64,000 nt of DNA, taken from NCBI GenBank assembly GCA_050084515.1, contig CM114271.1, positions 5,828,001 through 5,892,000 of the forward strand, read 5' to 3'. Within the stretch, counting starts at the first letter, position 1; each line of letters begins with the position of its first letter. The position numbers and the translations under genes were made by a program. Below the pieces are notes generated by a model that saw only the letters and a list, made by a program, of their open reading frames with translations, was not told the origin of the DNA and made no database searches. Of the stretch, positions 1 to 10,700 are shown in pieces. The DNA comes from Blasia pusilla (Eukaryota; Marchantiophyta; Marchantiopsida; Blasiales).

Positions 1-954
1 AGTACTTCTAGAGATTCTTGGGGTCCCCCTACCTTTTGGAAAGAGCACCCGGGCCCCTCTTTTTGGCCCTCAACCCGACTCTCCATACATTTGGTTTTGG
101 CCCATATCTTGGATTTTTCTTAAACGTTTGCCAAGATATTTGTGCATTGAAACCGGCTCCATATAAGCTTTCCAATGCTACCTTACTTGTCCCAAACGCA
201 TCTTGGGACTAAAAATTATGGTCAAAAGTACAATTGCAAACTCCAAACGCTAGTTGCGTCCCAAGTCCGGTTCTCACCCCTTGGCCGCGTCTCCTTCCGA
301 GACTCATCTTCCCTTAAGTCTGGGTTCCGCATTTGGTTCTAGTTTCCTTAGTCATGAATATAAATGCATGAAACACTTGAAACGCTTGCGTGCTTGCGTC
401 TCGTACTTGTGTTTCTCTGACTCCCAAAGCGCAAACCATCCTAGCGTGAGCTTGCTAGAGTTCGGATGTTTCGCTTGGCACTCGTTTGGTTATGAGGGTC
501 GCGACACGCACCCCTCTTTAGAGATTGATGCCCTCATCAACGCAAACCCTTTAATGTCAAGTCATTTTGGGGAAGCCGACCCCTTGACATCGAATTGCGT
601 TCTGGTAACTAAACGGCAATTCCTCTTTTGCCTTAAGTCTTAGGTTGTCGCTTGCAACACTAAGCATCATTTAGCATCTCCTCTTTGATGAGCCTAGACC
701 GATTCTCAACCGATCTATCCTATCAAATAAGCTAACTAAGGTTGCTACCTAAGACTTCTCTCGCTCACAACTTGTAAACATCTCACTTGTTTACACGGTA
801 TACAATTCGTAATACTTTTGGGTCGCTCTCGTATTCGACTTAGGCGCGTCACTAAGTTCACTCGTGCACACACGAGTAAGATCATCCCAAGCCCCAAGAC
901 AAAGTGATCTGCCCCACTGACGCTAGGGCGAGCCCAAGTGTTAGTTACCCAACA
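1..954 (-). repeat. 3' LTR of a Ty3/gypsy chromovirus, cut by the window start
   Basis: Bases 1 to about 455 repeat bases 6369 to about 6818 with scattered substitutions, so this is the partner LTR of the one at 5869-6818. By that alignment roughly 500 bases of it lie before the window. The right edge (the LTR 5' end on the minus strand) is placed at ...CCAACA at 954, which gives TGT...ACA ends matching the other LTR. That edge is an inference because the partner LTR is truncated there. Full LTR length would be about 1.45 kb. Confidence 0.8.
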
Positions 955-967
955 CTTTGTCTTGTTC
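955..967 (-). other. Candidate polypurine tract of the chromovirus
   Basis: On the minus strand this reads GAACAAGACAAAG directly upstream of the inferred LTR start (TGTTGGG). A purine-rich primer for plus-strand DNA is expected at this place. The call depends on the LTR edge being right. Bases 968-1250 lie between it and the pol stop and hold nothing recognisable. Confidence 0.4.
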
Positions 968-1250
968 TAGGTACATATCCGAATGGAATCTCTTGCCTCA
1001 AATACTCCTTGTGTATCCTCTTGACTTTACATCCTAAGCATATGAGGAAACACTCATTGCCATGCACTACCAAGGACAAATTGCAAATAACACAAGCATA
1101 GAATCTCCAAATTCATGCATTCCTTTATTGCAACACTAGCCTTTTCTAGTTACAACAGCCTTTAGCCCAAGCTTCCTATGGCACAAGTCATGTCCCTAGC
1201 TACTCCTTGTACTAATGCACGTGCAACCGTTTGAAGTCTTGCAACACCTC

Positions 1251-2500
1251 TTACGCGTGTTCCACGTCTGCCTCCGCAATCCAAGTCGCCTCTTTCAAAT
1301 GGTAGCCCTTCCACTTGACCAAGTACTCGTACTTGTTGGCCCTACGCCTCAAACAAAAAATGGTCTCCACTTGAAACTCCGGTTCTTCATTCACGATTAT
1401 CGGATGCGGTCTCCACGCCTGTCTTTGCTCGGGACGCTCATTATCCGGAGGATACTTCTTCAAGAATGACACATAGAAAGTGGGATGTATCCTGAACTCT
1501 TCTGGTAGCTCCAATGTATACACGTTTTCAAACAGGTTTGCCTTAATCACATATAGTCCAACATACTTGGCATATAGCTTCGCGGAAAACTCCTTTGGAA
1601 GAGTGAGATTCTTCACACTCAGCCACACTTGTTCCCCAACTTGGAATCTCACTTGACACTTGCTCTTGTTAGCATGCTCTACGTACCTCACTTGAGCCTT
1701 TTCAAGGTTTCGCCTTGCTCGCTCCTAATCTCGCATTTCCGCTAACAAACCTTCTGCCGTGACTTGTCAGGTCTGTGCCGATGTAGTATCTTTGAAAGGT
1801 CCAGGTCAAGAGGCCCTTCTCGCTCACGTCCATAAGCCAAGAGAAACGAAGATTCTCTAGTTTCAGAATGCTTGGTTGAGTTGTAGCATAACTCCGCCAT
1901 ACTCAACTACTTCGCCCAATCTTTCTGGTCCGCGCTGACGTAATTCCTTAAGTACTGGTTCACGAGGGAGTTTACCTTTTCCGTTTGCCCATCCGTCTGC
2001 AGATGGAAGGCCGTGCTGAAACTGAAACTTAGCTTGGCCTTGAACCTCATGAACAAGTGTTTCCAAACGGCACTAGTAATTTTGGATCCTGATATGAAAC
2101 AATACTCCTCGGCAATCCGTGCACGCGCCACCAACTATCCAGGAAGAGTCAAGAAGTCGTACAAGCCGTCATTGAATCCACCGTCGGCACGAATCTCCTA
2201 AACTGACTGAACCGATCAACTATCACAAGTATAGCGTTGTATCCCTTGGACTCTGGAAGACTCGTTATGAAGTCCATACTCATACTCTACAAGGGTCCAT
2301 CCGGAATTGGCAAAGGGTGCAGCAAGCCTTTTTTCTTCGCATAAGAAACTTTGTTAGTCTGACAGGTCACACAGGTCTTCATATATTGAGCAACATCCTC
2401 TTTCATGTTGGGCCAGAAGAGCCTTTTAACGAGAATAGCCAACATGGATTTATCCCCTTTATGTCCTGACAAGGGTCCGTCATGACATTCCACTAACATC
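1251..2500 (-). pseudogene. Chromovirus integrase with C-terminal chromodomain, broken
   Basis: This is the integrase end of the pol polyprotein, which joins element DNA to chromosomal DNA. The HHCC zinc motif (CHDGPLSGHKG ... CVTCQ) sits at about 2484-2350. The catalytic core follows, with an aspartate in VIVDRFS near 2220, a second in a degraded DQDP-like block near 2100, and the glutamate region TDGQTEKVN near 1990. A frameshift lies near 2095 and another before 1691. The final open stretch (1691-1251) has the usual integrase C-terminal region and then a chromodomain (YEYLVKWKGY, ATWI), which places the element among chromoviruses. In that group the chromodomain steers insertion toward histone-marked heterochromatin. 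In-frame stops at 2287 and in the core mean it is not functional. Confidence 0.9.
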
Positions 2501-4239
2501 TTGGTTTGCAGTCTGCCTTCACCCGCATAGATCTTGCTCTGCTTGAACCTTACCAAACCGTGCCTCAAACTTATGTTGGCCACCTTCTTTCCCTGCTTCA
2601 ACTTCCTTAGGTACTCACTCGCGTGGGTGTCTTGCATGTATCCCTCACGAATTCTTCTTTCCAGATCTATTTCCTTAGGGAACATTGCTCTCAAGACCTG
2701 TATTTTCAATGGCATGTCCTCATCCCTGCGAATCAATGCATCTAGAATGACATTATCCTTCACTGGCTCGTGGATCACTTGCACATTTGTCAATGCCAAG
2801 GTATCATGCCATCGCAGTTGTTTCGGTGTCACTCGGTCCTGGGTCTCAAAATACTTGAGTGGTACGTTATCGGTGAACATTCGAGTCCTGTGAAGTCCCA
2901 AATAGTGACGCCACTTCCTCAACCAATGGACCACCTCAAACAACTCTTTCTCATGAGTGGGCCACCTCCTCTCGGTGTCACTGAGCTTCTTGCTCTCATA
3001 CGCTAGAGGTCTTCCTTCCTCTACCAACATTCCTGCAATTGCAAAATCACTAGCATAAGTATGCACCTCTAACGGCTTGTCGAACTTCGGGAGCTTCAGC
3101 ACTAGCTCTTGCGATAGGATCTCCTTCACTCGGTTGAACGCGCCATTTACTTCTTGGGTCCAGGTTGTGTTAGCGTACTTCGCGGTCCAATCTATGAGAG
3201 GTCTCAGAATCCCCGAAAAATTCCTCATATAGGTTCGGTAGAGCTGCACCGTGCCGATAAACCTCCTCATTCCCTTCATTGTGGAAGGCGGTTTCCACTC
3301 AGCGATGGCTTTCACCTTGTCCATATCTGGACTAAATCCATCTTTGCTAACCACATGCTCCAAGAACTTGATCTTGCGCAACCCGAACTCACTCTTTTCC
3401 ATATTCGCGTATAGCTTGTTTGCCCTTACTTTCGACAACACCGCCCTCAAGTGTCAAGCGTGCTCCTCTAGTGATTTTGAATAGATGAGTATATCATCAA
3501 TGTAGATGATCACGTACTCATCGGTCTCCTCGTGAAAAATGGAGTTCATCAATGTGGTGAACATTAGAGGCGCATTACACAAACCGAAGGGCATCACGAT
3601 AAACTCGAACGAGCCATATCTCGTTCTACACGCAGTGTTTTCCACATCCGCTTCGGCAATCCGAATCTGGTATTATCCTGACTTCAAGTCAATCCTCGTG
3701 AAGTACTTTTCCCTTGATAGCCTATCTAAGAGGTCATCGATCCTCAATAGAGGGTAATTGTTTCTCACCGTCACCTTATTTAGTGCACGATAATCCACAT
3801 AGATTCTCATCTTTCCATCCTTCTTCTTCACAAAGAGAAAATGCGCTCCATATGGTGACTTGTTGGTTCTAATGTAGCCCTTCTCTAAGAGCTCACTTAA
3901 CTGCTTTTTCAACTCATCAAGCTCCTCCTGATTCAATCTGTATGGTGCCTTGGAAGGTGGTTGAGATCCGGGGATGACCATCTTATGATCGACTGCCCTA
4001 TGTTGCGACAACTCATTCGGAAGCTCATTTATCAAGACATCACCAAACTCCTTGATTACTCTTAGTAGTAGCCCTGGGATTCTCCTCGAAGTCGCGTCCG
4101 GATCTTCTCGCTTCACGCTTGTGATGTCCTCCACTTGTCTCATTAAGAAAAGGAATCCATACTCCAACTCGGTCAGACTCCTCCTCGTAATGGCATTCAC
4201 CAACTCCTTTCTCATGGGCATCTCGCGAACCAATCTCAC
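2501..4239 (-). pseudogene. Chromovirus reverse transcriptase and RNase H, broken
   Basis: RT copies the element RNA into DNA and RNase H removes the RNA strand. One frame runs 4239 to 2287 with stops near 3675, 3453 and 2287. It shows the RT entry block ([15 protein letters not shown]), [18 protein letters not shown], the palm region DLKSG, the VMPFGLCNAP block and the catalytic YIDD (about 3510). The connection and RNase H parts follow (YASDFAIAG, ESKKLS, TDNVPLKYF). Gene order PR-RT-RH-INT is that of Ty3/gypsy. The same frame continues from the protease and into the integrase, so this was one polyprotein. Confidence 0.9.
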
Positions 4240-4851
4240 CTACACCTGTTTGCCTTTCACTAAGACACTCAACCTCAATGGCCTTCTTCTTAGCTCCACC
4301 TCATACGTATCCAAGAATGTGTTCCCTAAGACTCCATCAATGCCATCCAACTCGCACACTGAGAAATTCTCCTTCAACTCAAATATTGCGCATCCTATCG
4401 TCAAACCCAACACCAACTCGGAAGTTAGATGAGACTTGCCTCCGGCAAAGCCTACTCGAATGGGCTTGTCCGCCTTAGACGTTGACAAACCCAACTCCTT
4501 CATGATTCTTGGGCTTAGGAAGGATTTCAAAGCACTTGTATCCATGAGCAACATTACATCGCAATCAACAATCTTGGATCTTAGGTACACCAAGTTGGAC
4601 GTCCTATTGGTGACTTGAAGGGAGGTCTCTAGACCTCTCGCCGACAAGTGCTTAACGGCCAACGCAATCATACTCCCATTACTAACCTTCAATTTGGAGC
4701 ATCTCTTTGCCATGTGCCTAGGTTCACCATAGTTGTAGCATACCACCTTGCCATTTCCTGACTTCGGATGTTGCGCTCCCTTCGGCTTAGCATGGCGTTC
4801 CTGTCGCTTGCCTCCTGGTTGCATTGAGAGACTCTCCTTGGTCCTGCTCAA
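4240..4851 (-). pseudogene. Chromovirus zinc knuckle and aspartic protease, degenerate
   Basis: The N-terminal part holds a gag-type CCHC knuckle in which the second cysteine is a tyrosine (CYNYGEPRHMAKRC). The protease follows, with a D-T-S-A block (LLMDTSALKSF) where active retroviral-type proteases have D-S/T-G-A. The active-site glycine is therefore lost. A hydrophobic DGVLGNTFL segment near the end fits the protease flap and core region. It is in the same frame as RT downstream, separated by a stop at 4240. It is out of frame with gag upstream. In the intact ancestor it would release the capsid and enzymes from the polyprotein. Confidence 0.8.
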
Positions 4852-4858
4852 CCCTACT

Positions 4859-5653
4859 CTAGACTCTCTTGGGTGCCCCTTTGTTTTTCAAACTCTTGGA
4901 AAACCTTTTCGTCTCAAAGGGCTTTGGTGTTTGGACCTCATCATCCCCAATTCGCTCTACCAGCCTCAAAAGCTCCACGCAGGAGTTCGGCAACTCTAGC
5001 ATCATGTGCAAGGCCTTCTCCGCACTCGGTTTGAGTTTATCGATAAATATCCCTATCTGAGATGCCTCATCTATCTTAGGAATGGAGTTCAACTTTGCAC
5101 TAAACTCCCTCACATAAACGCTCAGGGACCCAGTCTGCCGTAGTCGCATGAGCTCTACCCTATTGCGAATCTCTTGGTACTCCGGGGTGAATCGGTCACC
5201 AATCAGCGTCTTCAACTCCTCCCAACTTAGAGGTGAACCACCGGCCAGATGTTCTTCTCGCTGCGCTGTCCACCACTGTAGCGCATGATCTTTTAGGAAG
5301 GTGACTGCCACTGCCACCTTATCTTGCTCCGCTGCCCTCTGCACCTCGAAGTAGTATTCCATCTCCATAAGGAAATCTTTCACCTTGCGAGAACGCCCCA
5401 CTCCAGTGAATGGCATGGGCAGGTTCCTTTTGCAAATCTTTTTGCCGGAACTTGAAGCTCGGTTTGACTCGAGCTTTGCAATCCGCTTGCTTTGCAAGAA
5501 CACTTGCTCGGTCATCATCTTCATATAGTCCATCATTTGGGCATAGAATGCCGGTTCATTTAAGTTTGGAGCCGCTGGCCCCGCGGGAGGGTCTGTGTTT
5601 GCGACCCCCTCATGTCTGGTGTTCGACACCTCGGTAGATGGAATCTCCTCCAC
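4859..5653 (-). pseudogene. Chromovirus gag (capsid)
   Basis: A 264-residue open frame resembles the plant retrotransposon gag family. It has a hydrophobic core block around ALQWWTAQREE, then WEELKTLIGDRFTPEYQ, then an MRLRQTGSLSVYVREF block typical of the Ty3/gypsy capsid domain. The N-terminal 60 residues are low-complexity, with a short heptad-like segment. The frame ends at 4859 in a stop, after which the zinc knuckle continues in a different frame, so gag and pol are disconnected here. It lies about 200 bases downstream of the primer-binding site, the expected leader length. The start at 5653 is the first ATG of the frame. Confidence 0.85.
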
Positions 5654-5854
5654 TGGATCCCGATTAGTTCTCGTTGCTTGACTCGACGTTTCCGTGGTTC
5701 ATCTCCCTCGGTCGCCATCTTCAAGCCGCCACACTCAGACCTCCTCCTTATTTCTTGTGTCCCTCCCCGAGCGTTTGGGCCTCCCCGCTACCTTGGGTTT
5801 TCCCCAAGTGTCCGATTGCTCCCATGACCCCAAATTCTTGCTTACCAAGGATTA

Positions 5855-5866
5855 GCTCTGATACCA
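5855..5866 (-). other. Primer-binding site (initiator Met-tRNA)
   Basis: The minus strand reads TGGTATCAGAGC, an exact match to the 12-base site complementary to the 3' end of plant initiator Met-tRNA. It lies two bases inside the 5' LTR. It fixes the direction of the element and the inner LTR edge at 5869. Confidence 0.95.
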
Positions 5867-5868
5867 CA

Positions 5869-6818
5869 TGTCATGCGCCTACTCCCTTCAAATGTCAATC
5901 TTAGTGTTGCGGAAGTGTACGTTCAGTAGGACACGCTATCATCGCCAACCTCCACCCAAACGCACTCGCGTTAGTCTGGCTTTGGGTCAAGCGGCCTTCC
6001 AACCCACCAAGTCCTCAACTTGGCAACTCATCAAGCTCAACCTTCCTTCATTCTTAGATTCCCAACACGGGCAAGTCTTCCGAGACTTGGGACAGACTTT
6101 CTGGATAGTCCAGGCACCTAAAATGGCGTTTGCGCACCTAGCAATCCCAACTGTCAAATGGAACTTGCATCAGCCCCCAACTCAGACTAAAAAATATAAG
6201 TCGCGAGTTGGAATCCAAAAGGGACCTCCAAAATCCACTCTATTTGACTTGGTTCGGATTTCGAATCCCAACGCCAAAACTCTTGATCCGTTCCGTGCCC
6301 TTGAGTCGCCCCTTGGCGCCCAAAGTGGGGATCGAGTCCCAAGCACTCTTGGAGACCTTCCCCCTTACTAGTACTTATAGAGATTCTTGGGGTCCCCCTA
6401 CCTTTTGGAAAGAGCATCCGGGCCCCTCTTTTTGGCCCTCAACCCGACTCTCCGTACATTTGGTTTTGGCCCATATCTCGGCTTTTGCTTAAAAAATTTC
6501 CAAGATATTTGGTGCATTGAAATTGGCTCCACATAAGCTTTCCAATGCTACCTTACTTGTCCCAAACGCATCTTGGGACTACAAGTTATGGTCAAAAGTA
6601 CAATTGGAAACTCCAAACGCTAGATGTGTCCTAAGTCATGTTCTCACCTCTTGGCGCGTCTCCTTCCGAGACTCATCTTCCCTTAAGTCTAGGTTCCGCG
6701 TTTGGTTTTGGTTTCCTTAGTCATGACCATAAATGCATGAAAAACTTGAAATGATTGCGCGCTTGCGTCTTGCACTTGTGTTTCTCTAACTCCCAAAGCG
6801 CAAACCATCCTAGCATGA
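5869..6818 (-). repeat. 5' LTR of the chromovirus, truncated
   Basis: The inner edge is TGTCATG... on the plus strand (...CATGACA on the element strand), next to the primer-binding site. Homology with the left LTR holds until about 6818 and then stops abruptly, where the left copy continues for roughly another 500 bases. The outer part of this LTR, where the promoter would lie, is missing. No target-site duplication can therefore be tested. Confidence 0.85.
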
Positions 6819-7951
6819 GCTTTTACATGTATGAGGACTGGGAAGTTGATAAAAATTGCCATTATATATTGAATTTTATCCACATATGCCTCATCTATAG
6901 GATACTCGAGGATCCCCTATATAAGGTAATAGATGGAGCCATTTCATTTATTTCAAAAGGATATACTCCAAGAATTTGGATACATAGTCTATGAAGTCAA
7001 TATGTACACCACTAACTCATACACCTTAGATATAGATGGTGAAAAGAGTCTAAGTTGTCAAGGGACTTAATGAGTTTCTCCACTCTCTTCATAATGTCTA
7101 CTTCATAGATCTTTCACTCAGCTGTATAAGCAAAAGCTTCAACTGATGTTTTTAGTGATAAGGGTTGTTTAGGAGTAGATGGGGATTGGCATTCCTAGAG
7201 ATTAACGCAAGACATGAAAAAAACCACACTTTTCATCTACGTGGTTTTTTTTCATGTACAGAGTTGGACTCAAAGGTTTAAAAAAGAGACTTGTTACACA
7301 AAATGGTTGCAAATAAAAATCATATGAGAAGCATGACCTATAGTTTGGGTATTATTAGCAATAAAAGAAAGAGAACAAATGGAAATACTTGAGCTAATGC
7401 TCGATGAGAAAAAAGATTGTACAATGATAAAAAGTATGACATTTATGAGCATATTTTTACATATGTCAATATGGTAAATTCATAATGTTTTCTTTTCTAA
7501 AATTAGAATGATGGGAATAGATAATGGGGATATCGATATCGTAGGTATAAAGGAATAATTAAATGGAATAAAATTTGTAGTTTTTCTTGTACAAAATGTC
7601 ATTCCTTGAATGTGGGTGCACAAGAGATTAAATTGAATTGAATGCATTAGCCATATCGACTCGAATTGTAAGTCAATCTAGAATATTCATAGTGGAGCGC
7701 AATTATGAATCACTATCTCAAAATAACCAAGGATGGCCGATCTTTTTTTTGTGGAAATAATTGAGTGTTGAAGTCGATATAAAATTGCAAGCAAAGTGCC
7801 GCGACCCTCATAACCAAACGAGTGCCAAGCATAACATCCAAACTCTGCCACAGTCACCTTCACTTACAAATATTTTTGGGAGTTTGGCTTTGGTTTCCTA
7901 TATAATGGTTTTGAGGGTTTTCCAAAAAGATAGGTATGTCTTAATAGATTA
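6819..7951. other. AT-rich intergenic DNA
   Basis: No ORF of note and no recognisable domain was seen. It abuts the truncated chromovirus LTR on the left and the Helitron end at 7952 on the right. A short hairpin at 7212-7257 is listed separately. Confidence 0.5.
7212..7257. repeat. Short AT-rich inverted repeat
   Basis: The arms ACATGAAAAAAACCAC (7212-7227) and GTGGTTTTTTTTCATGT (7241-7257) pair almost fully around a 13-base loop. It could be the core of a decayed MITE or a chance AT hairpin. Confidence 0.5.
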
Positions 7952-8170
7952 CTAGTAAGGTGTTTGTGCGATGCACGTGAGAGATGGAGGGTTAATTTTG
8001 TTTTTGGTAATGACTATCCGTAGATGAATCATGCTTAAGTGGGGTGCTAAGTTTAGGGTTACTTTGTAGGTTACTTGGTTTAGAGTATATGAGTTAAGTA
8101 CTCTTAGACAAGGATCAACATAGAAGAGAAATTCATACACATCATCTCAAAGGCAATCTCTAAGTAGCTT

Positions 8171-8605
8171 CTATTTTTCCAAGTAAAGCTTTACATGTCT
8201 TAGAGCACTATATGAATGAATTAAATCTACCCGTGACCTAGAGCAGACCAAGAAAGGCCCTTTCTGAGGGCCTTTCTTGGTCTCCTCTAGGTCATGGGTA
8301 GATTTAATGGGCCCATCAAGATCAAGTGGTGATCCCCTAGAAGATGGTGAGCCAAGTCTTTGCATGTTCATGTGTGGTGTTTTATGCCGTTTCTTTGCAG
8401 ATGTTGCCTTGGTCAAGCACTCTATCTCATTTCTTGGCCTCCTAACATTGTACTCGGGGGTCCCTTGGACGTATATATGAATGTCATCTTCCAAGGCCTC
8501 CATTGGCATAGGAAAATACCCCTTGTCTCACAATTCAAGCTCTCCACTAGTAGGGAGGGAGTTCTTTACCACGTTTTCAAAGCCTGGAGGACGCTCGTGA
8601 CTCAT
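8171..8605 (-). pseudogene. Coding-like segment inside the Helitron, unknown product
   Basis: One frame from ATG at 8605 to 8171 is open for about 145 codons except for a TGA at 8528-8530. It starts MSHERPPGFENVVKN and has a mixed, non-repetitive composition, unlike the AT-rich noise around it. A basic stretch (KKRHK) and a Ser/Pro-rich part follow. I recognise no family. Helitrons commonly pick up host exons, so a captured gene fragment is the likely source (inference). The last part coincides with the hairpin at 8221-8307, so its C-terminal residues come from an inverted duplication and are unlikely to be native. Confidence 0.4.
8221..8307. repeat. Long near-perfect hairpin (40-bp arms)
   Basis: The 40-base arms 8221-8260 and 8268-8307 are complementary except at two positions, around a 7-base loop (TTTCTGA). 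The right arm overlaps the coding-like segment in the same Helitron. The structure is therefore best read as an inverted duplication of that sequence. A transcript would fold into a miRNA-precursor-like stem. Confidence 0.85.
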
Positions 8606-8873
8606 TCGCTCCCCCCCCAGGGGGATTGATCCCAAAGTGGGACTTCTTCCATTTACTCAAACGAATACATCCTTAGGATATGGGAGACCATTTGGAACTG
8701 CCCAATGGCTCCTGATCAATTAGCTTTATACCGAAATTCTTTTTTTAAGAAGTCAACATGCTTACAATACTCTTTCCCTTTCCTTGGGTGGACTTCTTTG
8801 CTGTTATTCTCGTTGCCATCCTGGTGATTTTTTAGCTTTGATGTGTTGTATGCTTATGTTGAAGTGGCTGCAG

Positions 8874-9034
8874 GTTGGAGCTACAGTTGAATCTCAAGGA
8901 GCACTCAGACTCGGGAGTTGTAGGAGACAAGTTGGAGTTGCAATTGAATATGTAGGAGCACTCAGACCTTGGAGTTGTAGGATATTGATATGTTGGAGCT
9001 GCAGTTGAAATTGAAGGAGCTCTTGGACCTGGGA
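8874..9034. repeat. Three-copy minisatellite, unit about 57-61 bp
   Basis: Units start at 8874, 8931 and 8992, each beginning GTTGGAG and containing GGAGCACTCAGAC or a variant. The third unit is incomplete and more diverged. It lies within the Helitron. Confidence 0.75.
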
Positions 9035-9879
9035 TCAATTGCTAACAGGAGGTGAATTAGGAGCCGTTGTCTAACCGTGAACTGTTGAAAACTGTTGAAG
9101 GACCTGACGCAAGAGCTGGAGCAGGAAAACACCTTGTAGAGTACTTGAATGCAAGAAAATAGTGACTTGTATGAGTTGAGCTATATGCTACATTAGTATC
9201 TTGCATGAACAACCCACAGTAAAACTCAAATACTCTTATACAACCTACCTAAATTGGACGCATGTTATCGTTTGTATATAACAGTAAAGCTTAGAAGCTC
9301 TCAATTAAGTGTGAATGGCTTCTTATGCTTCTTGCATGAGTAAATGCAAATAAAGACATGGTATTACCTGAGCATAGGTTGAAGCGTGCAATACTGTTTG
9401 GGAGTTTTAAATTCATGTGTAAGAAATAAACACTCTCTTTCCTCAAGATCTATAAAAGCCCTGGTATCTCTTCGAGAAGTGAAAGGACGTTTCATCGACG
9501 GATCTCCCTCGTTGTGTAGATCTAGTTGTCTCTAGTACCAAAATTTTGAATTTGCTAGACAAAAACGGTTATAAAATATTACGGTGGCCAAAGAACCCTA
9601 AGGGACCCCGATACAACGGCTTAAAAAATCTCATCAAACGGTTATAAAATCGTGAAATATGCCCAAGATTGGCCGAGTTTATTTTTTGCTTGGCCCGAAG
9701 TGCCAAGTGTCAGACGCTCGAGTGTTTGCGTGAGGAAATGGCACTCTCCCATAATAGTATAGATGTGGTCAATGTCAAGGAACTATTATATAAAAGAATA
9801 GCACAAGTGGTCCTAGATCTATGGTCATGGGACTCGAGACTACTTGTATTTTTTGTTCCAAATAATGATAATGGGTTTC

Positions 9880-10700
9880 ATTTTATCTTTACTATTTTGA
9901 GTTGAATAAGCAAACTATTCAAATTTCTTATCCATAATTGCCTTGCATAGATGATTTACTAGATTAGTTGAAGGGAGAATTTTTTTTTATGGAAAGTTTA
10001 TCTTCAAAATGCATGTCTATTGGAAGAATCCTATTTAGTCAAAATATGTGTCCTTGACTACATTTTGTACAAGGCGTACACACTTTGAATTATTGGTCCT
10101 TCCTTTTGGACTTACTAACATCCTAAAAATGTTCATGAGTCACATGGATTATGTATGGTTCACATACTTATCAATTTTATTCTGGTTTTATTACAATATT
10201 TAAAATCATAATCAAACTTATGTTAAGCATGAAAACACCTTCTAAACATTTGGAGTCACTCACACTAATGGAATTTCCTTGTAAGCAATCAAAGTGTGAC
10301 TTTTAGAAGACAAAAAATGTGATTTTTTATCCCAAGTATTCATAGTAGGAATTAAAATTGGACAAGATAATATTAAGGCTATCCAAGAATGATTAGTCCC
10401 AAAGGTTCTTTAGGTTCTAGAGTGGATAGGTTCTATGCATTCTATTGGCTTGTTGGTTTTTATCGATGCTCATGTTTATGCATCATTGACCAACCTCTTT
10501 TGAAGAGATCTTATGATATTGGGGTAAGGAGGAAGTGAAGGTATTTCAAAATATAAGGATATTGTTAGTTTTCCATCAATTCCCCAACCATATAATCATA
10601 AATTCATATGCATTTTGGATTTTGATATATCTAATTTTTGTATTAGAAGTATTTTATAACAGCAATCAAGAGTCTCGTATGGCTTGGGTTCGTTGCATGT
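9880..10700 (+). pseudogene. Highly decayed Ty3/gypsy RT and RNase H remnant
   Basis: Translated fragments in shifting frames still follow the gypsy RT order. They are KQTIQISYP and a CIDDLLD block near 9920-9970, HFELLVLPFGLTN near 10085, and a CDFLSQVFIVGIK ... IKAIQE block near 10320-10395. Last comes a degraded FYR and PLTNL region near 10450-10500. The catalytic YxDD is lost, and stops or frameshifts occur about every 30 codons. No LTRs were found. It is an old insertion, unrelated in position to the chromovirus at 1-6818. Confidence 0.7.

Larger units (their letters stand above)
7952..9763 (-). mobile_element. Non-autonomous Helitron, about 1.8 kb
   Basis: On the minus strand the 5' end at 9763 reads TCTATACTATTATGGGAGAG. 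This is nearly identical to the Helitron starts at 23803 and 58873, and the next 50 bases match those elements too. The 3' end at 7952 reads ...CACCTTACTAG, matching the 24228 element, with a GTGC...CAC hairpin just before it. The CTAG end obeys the CTRR rule. The flanks are A upstream and T downstream, the usual Helitron A/T target. No Rep/helicase is encoded, so it would be mobilised in trans. It contains a coding-like segment (8171-8605), a long hairpin and a small minisatellite. Confidence 0.7.
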
